DNA of 13,806 nt from positions 1 to 13,806 of the forward strand of contig ML986804.1 of the NCBI GenBank assembly GCA_010094045.1, given 5' to 3'. Source of the stretch: Lojkania enalia (Eukaryota > Ascomycota > Dothideomycetes > Pleosporales). The notes under the pieces were generated by a model. The model saw only the letters and a list, made by a program, of their open reading frames with translations, was not told where the DNA came from and did no database searches. Below are positions 8,673 through 13,806 of the stretch, piece after piece. Numbering within the stretch: the first letter of the stretch is position 1; each line of letters opens with the position of its first letter. The position numbers were made by a program, and so were the translations under genes.

Positions 8673-8929
8673 TTCGAATTACTTAAACTCTTTAAAATAG
8701 TCTAGTAGTAATTTCTAATACTATAAATACGTCTCCTACCCCTTTTAGCTTAATAGCCGGCTTAGCCGGGTGTATAAGAACTCTAATATCTAGTAATAGG
8801 TAAGACGCTAACCTTAGAGTTAGTAAGAAACTTATTTAGCTAGAAGAGTAGACTAGAGTAAATATTTGTTAAATATCTAAAGAATTGTAGAGTTATAGTA
8901 CTATCTAATACTTTCTAGTCTAAAGTAGT
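8673..8929 (+). other. Leader region before gag of element B
   Basis: This non-coding stretch should hold the end of the 5' LTR and the primer-binding site, but I cannot fix either. It contains a CpG-bearing hairpin, CCGGCT-T-AGCCGG at 8757-8769 (six pairs), and a perfect 8-bp inverted repeat, AACTCTAA at 8779-8786 with TTAGAGTT at 8814-8821. No TGG-starting tRNA-complementary site is visible; RIP would have turned TGG into TAG or TAA. Confidence 0.35.
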
Positions 8930-10018
8930 ATAGAGTAGAACGTAGATACTAAAGACTTAGAAAGACTATAATAATAGATATAAAGCGAATAAAATTAGAA
9001 GAATTTTAAATAATTATAGGAGATAAAGTAATAATATAAAGTAAATAATATCTCTATAATCGATTTAGCTATTATTATACTAGAGGGAGTATAGCTGCTA
9101 TAAACTACCTCTATTTAAGCTAACCTTTCTTACTCTAAACCTTATTATACCTATAAGAAAAAGGATTATATAAATTATAACCGATAGATTTAAAACTATA
9201 AAAAGTATTTTATCTAGTTACTAGTAGACTTTTAAATAGAAAGATAGGAAGTTACTTTTACCTCTAGGTATATTTTAGAGTCTTTAAAGACTTTATAGGA
9301 GATATATAAAATTATAGAATACTAAAAAAGTATATATTAGATTCTTATATAAGATATTCTAAAAGTAAAAATATTAAGTATATTAGGAACTCTATTAAAA
9401 TAAAGATAAGAAGCTTTTAATACTTTAAAAAGGTGTAGATAAAAGATAGACTAGTCTCTAACTAACTTATTAAACTATATAAGACTTCTATAAAAAGAAA
9501 TTAGAGAGATAAATAAAGACTATATAGTAAATAAATTTATCTTAATCTTATCTAAACTAATAAGAAGAGATTTAAATCTCCTCCTAAAACTATAACTTTA
9601 AATACTACTAGAAGTAGAAGAATATATAAATATAGTCTTTAGGTATTATTAAAAGTTTTATAAAAAGTAAAAGGAGTATAATATAGGTAATTATAAGAGG
9701 CGAAGGTCTAATACTTTAAGTAAGAGTAATAGTACTCTAAAGAAGGCTAGAAAGAGCTAGAAACTCCTAAAGAGGTTTAGGAAAGGTAATACTTATTTAG
9801 AGTAGCCTCCTATTATATATTAGATATATAGAGAGAAGAGCTATAAATCTTCTAACTATTCCTAGAAGAAAGAGAAGTTTAAAGAAGCTCCTAAATAGAA
9901 GTTAGGAAAAGGTAAGAGTTAGAAAGATTAAGCTTCTTTCTTCTAACCTATATTAAACTCTCTAGAGAGAGTAGAAAGCTAGAGAAATTATATAAATTAC
10001 TTTTTTAAACTCTTATAA
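8930..10018 (+). pseudogene. gag: Element B gag pseudogene
   Basis: Gag would form the particle around the element RNA. In frame 2 (codon starts 2 mod 3) stop density is about 9% from 9122 to 9960. The proposed start is ATA at 8930, a RIP-altered ATG, followed by E-stop-N-V-D-T-K-D-L-E-R-L. A stop-rich stretch at 8966-9050 would have been rich in Gln or Arg. A block V-T-F-T-S-R-Y-I-L-E-S-L lies at about 9254-9289, and a Lys/Arg/Ser-rich, probably RNA-binding tail at about 9680-9940. I see no C-C-H-C zinc knuckle; Cys and His codons are the kind RIP turns into Tyr, so its absence says little. The frame ends at TAA 10016-10018, overlapping pol. Confidence 0.65.
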
Positions 10019-10020
10019 AG

Positions 10021-10200
10021 TTGCTTATAATTAAGATAGTAGTAGAGGGTTTAGCTAAGAATAATTATTTAATTAACTTAGGTATGTAACTAAATCTTCT
10101 TAATACTATACTTATAAAGTAGTATAGCCTAAAAATTAATCTACTACTAAAGTTAATAGTAGAAGCTGTAAACGGCTCTAAAATTCTAATATATAAGACT
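10021..10200 (+). pseudogene. Element B aspartic protease domain (start)
   Basis: Retroviral-type pepsin-like proteases carry an L-I-D-S/T-G-A active-site block. Here L-I-N-L-G-M stands at 10069-10086 in the pol frame with the catalytic Asp changed to Asn (AAC at 10075). It is preceded by a V-V-E-G-L block at 10039-10053 that fits the strand before the active site. It would have processed Gag and Pol. The domain is placed by this motif and by its position before RT; the C-terminal limit is not visible. Confidence 0.6.
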
Positions 10201-10589
10201 ACTATTATAAAGGTTGCTATTAGAGACTTATATAATAAGGTTTAAGTCTATAAAGTACTATTTATAATATTAGACCTTAAAGGGTATAAGGTTTACCTTA
10301 GAATATCCTAGATATAAGATTATAATCTAAAATTAAACTTTCTTAGTAGAAAGATACTCTTTAAAAGGGTAAAGGTTATAAGCTTACCTTAATTTTATAA
10401 AATAGTACTAGAAGATATAGAAAAGTTTATAAAGACTATTATAGGTAGTAAAATAGACATTTATATATATCTAGTTAATTTAATAGTTATAGTAGATGAA
10501 ATTAGCGCTAAAACAGGTTAATTACGGCTAGAGTATACTAATTTTAAGGATGTATTTAATAAAAAGTAATCCTTGGTACTTATAGAGTA

Positions 10590-11250
10590 TAGGCCTTAAA
10601 ATTTAGCTATAAATCTACTAGAAGAAACTAGTCCTCTATATTAACTATTATATAATTTATCTTCGGTTAAGTTTTAGTATCTCTAGAAATATCTAGATAA
10701 ATACTTATAACGTAGATAGATTAGAAGATTCTAATCGCCTACTAATATACTAATTCTCTTTATAAAGAAGAAGAATAGTAGTTTAAAACTCTATATAGAT
10801 TATAGAAGCTTAAATAAGATTACTATACGTAATTAGTACTCTCTTCCCCTAATTTTAGAGTCGCTAGAGCGTCTAGTATAAGCTAAGGACTATACTAAGC
10901 TTAATATTAGAGAAGCTTACTATAGAATTAAGATAAAGAAAGAAGATAAATAGAAAACTTCGTTTTATACTAGATATAGTTCTTTTAAGTATACTATTAT
11001 ACCGTTTAGCCTAATAAATATACTAGCCTAATTTTAAGTATATATTAACTAGATACTTATTAGCCTTATTAATATAATATATATTATATACTTAAATAAT
11101 ATCTTAATCTTTTCTAATATAAAAGAGAAATATATTAAGTATATTAAAGAAGTACTTTAGAGACTATATAAGGCTAAACTTTTTATAAAACTTAGTAAAT
11201 ACATCTTCTATACTAGAGAAATAGATTATCTAGAATTTATTATTTACCTT
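10590..11250 (+). pseudogene. Element B reverse transcriptase domain
   Basis: Blocks in order: L-F-I-K-K-K-N-S-S-L-K-L-Y-I-D-Y-R-S-L-N at 10756-10815, with I-D-Y-R-x-L-N intact; Y-T-K-L-N-I-R-E-A-Y at 10891-10920 with the first catalytic Asp now Asn (AAT at 10903); and Y-L-N-N-I-L-I-F at 11089-11112, from Y-L-D-D, with both Asp of the pair now Asn (11095, 11098). All three metal ligands are therefore lost. Y-S-L-P-L-I at about 10834-10851 is the usual Y-P-L-P-L-I. The enzyme cannot have worked in this state. Confidence 0.92.
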
Positions 11251-11559
11251 AAAGGGATTAAATTTAACTACTTCTAGTTAAAAACTATCTAGGATTAGTT
11301 AGTTTTATAAACTGTATAAGATATATAGATCTTTATTAGATTTATAAACTACTATTATAAGTTTATTATAGAATTCTTAAAGATTATCTTACCTTTAATA
11401 AGATTAACCTAAAAGAGGTTAAAGGCTACTAAAAAAGGCTATACCTAGAGAAGAGAAGAAAATTAAGAGCTAGATATTAGTTAAAAAGAACTAGAGGCCT
11501 TCTAATAATTAAAAGAAGCTTTTTTAAGTATTTCTATTCTAGCTTATTATAAGCTAACT

Positions 11560-11930
11560 CAGCCTATAAGGGTTAAAATTAATACTTTTAGGAGCGCTAT
11601 TTTAGGAATTCTTAGCTAGCTTATAGAAGAGTAAGTAGGTAAAATAATATAGTAACCTATTAATTTCTTTTTAAAAAAGTTTAGTATAATAGAGTATAGA
11701 TATAATATATATAACTAGAAACTACTTATAATAGTAGAAAGCTTAAAATACTAGTATTAGTATCTATAAGAAGTTATATTCGACCTTTATATAAACTATA
11801 ATAACCTCTATTAGTTTATAGAAATAAAGACTTTAGTCTATTAATATATATAATTATATTTTAAGCTTATTAAATATAATTATAATCTTATCTACTAACC
11901 TAATAAACTTAACCTAGCTAATAGACTATT
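11560..11930 (+). pseudogene. Element B RNase H domain
   Basis: It follows the RT connection in the same frame. V-K-I-N-T-F-R-S-A-I-L-G at 11572-11607 corresponds to the usual V-E-T-D-A-S-x-x-A-L-G, with the catalytic Asp changed to Asn (AAT at 11581). P-I-N-F-F at about 11659-11673 matches P-I-A-F-x-S. The block E-Y-R-Y-N-I-Y-N-stop-K-L-L, with I-V-E-S-L-K-Y just after it (about 11692-11750), matches the E-x-N-Y-x-I-H-D-K-E-L-L region with its following helix. Stops fall at Gln, Arg or Trp positions. Confidence 0.8.
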
Positions 11931-12239
11931 ATATTAACTAGACTATATAAAGGAAGTATAGATATCTTCGAAAAAGTCTAATATAAGATATATTAAACTT
12001 ATATACGCTAAGATTAGCTTAAAAGGGGTAGAAAGAACTAATTTAGACTAGAATAATAGTACTAAAATCCTTAAAATTTTAGTAATAGTAATTTATATAT
12101 AAACTATTTAGAAAGATTTTTCTTCTATTTAAAAAGTAGAAGAGACTTCTTTTTTAGATTAAAAATACTATAACAGCCTAGAGTAGGCTAAAAAGGGTAA
12201 TAAAGAGAAGATAGAGCTAATAATACTTTAAGAGAAGTA

Positions 12240-13000
12240 AAACGCCTTTAATTAGGTATATAACTACCCTATAGTAGGTTATAGAGGATAGATAAAAATA
12301 TATAAGAGAGTATCGCGTTAATTTTAATAGAAAGGTATAAGGAATAATATTAAGGCCTACTATTAGGATTGTTTAAAGTATAGAAGAGTAAAAGCTTCTA
12401 GGTATAAGCTTTATAGTCTATTATAATTATTACCTATATTAAATAGACTATAAAAGTAAGTTATATTTAATTTTATTATAAAACTTCCTCTAAATTTATT
12501 CTTTAATTAAGTATATAACTTAATTATAGTTATTATTAACTAGTTAACTAAAATAGTCTATTATATTTCTACTATCTCTATCTAGACTATAGAAGATCTA
12601 ATATAAGTCTAGATATATAATATTATCTAACTATATAGTATTTTAGGGTTAATAATATCTAACTATAGTATTTTAATAAAGTTAAAATCTTAGAAAACCT
12701 TTTACTATTATTTAGTATTTTAGTAAAATTTTAGTTTAGCCTATTATTTAAAGACTAATAGGCTAATAGAAAGATAAAACTAGATACTTAAGTAGTATTT
12801 ATATTATTTCTATTATTTAAAGTAAGATAATTAGGTAGTTTAACTATCCGTAGTAGAGTTTATATATAATAATAGTACTTATATAACTACTACTATCTTA
12901 CCTTTTTACGCTTATTATAGTACAGATTCCTAAAGATTTAATTAGTTAGACAAGCCTTTAGGAGAGGGAAAAGCTCCTTTAATAAGAGGTATAGTAGCTA
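12240..13000 (+). pseudogene. Element B integrase zinc domain and DDE core
   Basis: The zinc domain is visible as V-Y-N-Y-P-I-V-G-Y-R-G (about 12256-12288), where Tyr stands at expected His positions. Next comes D-C-L-K-Y-R-R at 12367-12387, where the first Cys (TGT, 12370) survives and the second is Tyr (TAT, 12379). In the core the first Asp is Asn (AAT at 12469, in N-F-I-I-K-L-P), the second is Asn (AAC at 12661) and the Glu is intact (GAA at 12769, in I-E-R). Exactly 35 residues separate the last two, as in D35E integrases. E-F-I-Y-N-N-S follows at about 12856-12876, from A-E-F-A-Y-N-N-S. Confidence 0.88.
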
Positions 13001-13129
13001 AAGTACTAGTATTATAAAGTAAATATAAAGCGAAGATTAGTACTATAGTAGTTTATTAAAAGAAATATATAGATAAGAGAATATATTTATCTCTAGTAGT
13101 AGAAAATAAGATACTAGTATTAAATTAAT

Positions 13130-13300
13130 ATATTAAGTTAATCTATCCTAAAAAGAAATTAGATTAGAAGTATTTTAGATCTAATATAATAATAAAGGTT
13201 ATAATATCTATAATCTACTAAATTAACCTTTTAGAGTTAGATAATATCTATCTAGTATTTTATATATCTTTTCTAGAACTATATAATCTAAAAGAGTTTA
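13130..13300 (+). pseudogene. Element B integrase C-terminal GPF-like module
   Basis: A stretch K-Y-F-R-S-N at about 13171-13188 fits the eroded G-P-Y/F block. It is followed by a leucine-rich stretch and by L-V-F-Y-I-S-F-L-E at about 13252-13278, the counterpart of the usual H-P-V-F-H-V-S-x-L. This module sits between the DDE core and the chromodomain in chromovirus integrases and has the same place and frame here. Confidence 0.65.
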
Positions 13301-13353
13301 TTTAGAGTTTAGATAACTTAATATAAAATACTTTATACTAATTTAAGAATAAT

Positions 13354-13490
13354 ATATATAAAATTAATTATATTATTAAATAAAAATAAAACTCTATTAA
13401 AATATAAAAATACTTAGTTAAATAGAAGAATTATTTAAACTCTAAAAATAGTTAAAAGCTAGGAGTAAATATTAGTACTAATACTTTATA
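13354..13490 (+). pseudogene. Element B chromodomain
   Basis: The block Y-K-I-N-Y-I-I-K at 13357-13380 corresponds to Y-E-V-E-x-I-L. K-Y-L-V-K-stop-K-N-Y at 13408-13434 corresponds to the chromodomain hallmark K-Y-L-V-K-W-x-x-Y, with the Trp codon now TAG at 13423. The stop at 13453 falls on the Trp of the W-E-P motif, and V-N-I-S-T-N follows at about 13465-13482, from E-N-L. A Lys/Arg-rich tail follows at about 13500-13580. Two key aromatic positions are lost, as in element A. Confidence 0.85.
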
Positions 13491-13659
13491 AGTATTCTAG
13501 AAAAAGAAGGGTATTAAATTAAAGAGATTAACTAAATCTATTAAAGACCGTGGATACTCTTTAAAAAAGAAGAAAGATAGCTAAATTATTCTAGAGTATA
13601 ACCTTTATATAAACTTTCTAGTTAATATAGCTACTTTTACCTAGTTTTTCTTAAATTAA

Positions 13660-13806
13660 AGTTTTTTATAAGTGTTTAATAGTACTATTACTAGACTAAA
13701 GTTAACATATTCTACTATCGAAGCGGCTAAACTATTAAAGTAGCTACTTTTTCTTAGCACAATAAATACTATATATAAAAAGTTAATTTACTTAATACTA
13801 ATAAGA
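13660..13806 (+). other. Tail after element B pol
   Basis: The pol frame continues to the window end with only a few stops (13657, 13669, 13729), so it may be more of the Pol C terminus. I see no polypurine tract and no match to the sequence before gag, so the 3' LTR probably starts beyond 13806. Confidence 0.35.

Larger units (their letters stand above)
9898..13659 (+). pseudogene. pol: Element B pol polyprotein pseudogene
   Basis: The frame is 1 (codon starts 1 mod 3), which is -1 relative to gag with about 120 bases of overlap, the usual arrangement when Pol is made by -1 frameshifting. Domains in order are protease (around 10021-10200), RT (about 10590-11250), RNase H (about 11560-11930), integrase (about 12240-13000), GPF-like module (about 13130-13300) and chromodomain (about 13354-13490). 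Stops are TAA or TAG only; in 10801-11280 they are about 5% of codons. The frame looks coding up to TAA at 13657 and perhaps beyond. Size and layout are normal for a fungal chromovirus. Confidence 0.88.
1..13806. other. RIP-mutated AT-rich heterochromatic block
   Basis: The whole window shows the signature of repeat-induced point mutation, the fungal process that turns C into T in CA contexts of duplicated DNA on both strands. In the 300 bases 2101-2400 I count 4 CA and 1 TG against dozens of TA. TGA is also rare: I noticed fewer than ten on the + strand. CpG-rich words persist, for example at 4101-4121, 7174-7178 and 8757-8769, which fits a CA-targeted process better than CpG deamination. 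Reading frames of both recognisable elements carry only TAA and TAG stops. The pattern runs end to end without a clean gene-like island. RIP is known from Pezizomycotina; the species is not identifiable here. Confidence 0.9.
8673..13806 (+). mobile_element. Element B: second Ty3/Gypsy chromovirus, RIP-inactivated
   Basis: The element has gag, then pol in the -1 frame with protease, RT, RNase H, integrase, GPF-like module and chromodomain, in the order of chromoviruses. The pol frame holds for about 3.7 kb with no indel. Its protein differs clearly from element A across RT, RNase H and integrase, so it is a separate family rather than a second copy. It lies in the same orientation as A. The left boundary is uncertain and might include the tandem repeat at 8251-8672. 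The 3' end and 3' LTR are beyond or at the edge of the window. Confidence 0.85.

Noticed and set aside
10004..10010. TTTAAAC, a classic -1 slippery heptamer, in the gag-pol overlap.
   Set aside because: Its zero-frame codons start at 10005, which is not the gag frame (codon starts 10001, 10004, 10007), so it is out of register for a gag-to-pol slip.
1..13806. Low GC could suggest mitochondrial or low-GC bacterial DNA.
   Set aside because: No mitochondrial gene, tRNA or rRNA is visible, and no intact bacterial frames. The recognisable content is fungal-type Ty3/Gypsy chromoviruses with the CA-to-TA bias of RIP.
13660..13806. Start of the 3' LTR of element B at the window end.
   Set aside because: No polypurine tract precedes it and I found no matching sequence upstream of gag at 8251-8929.

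Overview
This window looks like an AT-rich, repeat-induced-point-mutation (RIP) block from a filamentous ascomycete (Pezizomycotina). CA and TG dinucleotides are almost gone (in 2101-2400 I count 4 CA and 1 TG) while TA is everywhere. CpG survives in places, TGA is very rare, and GC looks like roughly a quarter to 30% by eye. I see no intact gene. What can be recognised is retrotransposon debris whose reading frames are full of TAA/TAG codons but keep their length and register. The species cannot be named from this; AT-isochore fungi such as Leptosphaeria-like Dothideomycetes are a reasonable comparison.

Layout. (1) 1 to about 4311, + strand: the 3' part of a Ty3/Gypsy chromovirus, element A. 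It holds the pre-RT linker, reverse transcriptase, RNase H, integrase (zinc domain, D-D35-E core, GPF module), chromodomain, a Pro/Ser-rich C-terminal tail, a polypurine tract and a probable 3' LTR. The 5' end lies outside the window. All of pol is in one frame (codon starts divisible by 3) from about position 360 to 3533, with no indel seen. (2) 4312-7140: AT-rich debris with no family I can recognise. It includes a second polypurine tract with a possible LTR edge at 4599-4620, a somewhat less mutated patch at about 4490-4880, and a symmetric site at 7168-7194. (3) About 7141-8237: a possible eroded forward reading frame of unknown kind. (4) 8251-8672: two tandem copies of a 209-bp unit that differ only by transitions. 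(5) About 8673-13806: a second Ty3/Gypsy chromovirus, element B, + strand. It has a leader, gag (frame 2), and pol in the -1 frame (frame 1) with protease, RT, RNase H, integrase and chromodomain. Its 3' LTR is not seen and probably lies past the window.

In life, each element would have encoded Gag for the particle, a protease, RT/RNase H to copy its RNA, and an integrase whose chromodomain steers insertion to heterochromatin. Both are now inactive: catalytic Asp codons have become Asn, Trp/Gln/Arg codons have become stops, and zinc-binding His/Cys have become Tyr. I found no convincing new biological system. The points most worth checking are the 209-bp tandem duplication, the once-perfect palindrome at 7168-7194, and the unexplained coding-like stretch at 7141-8237.
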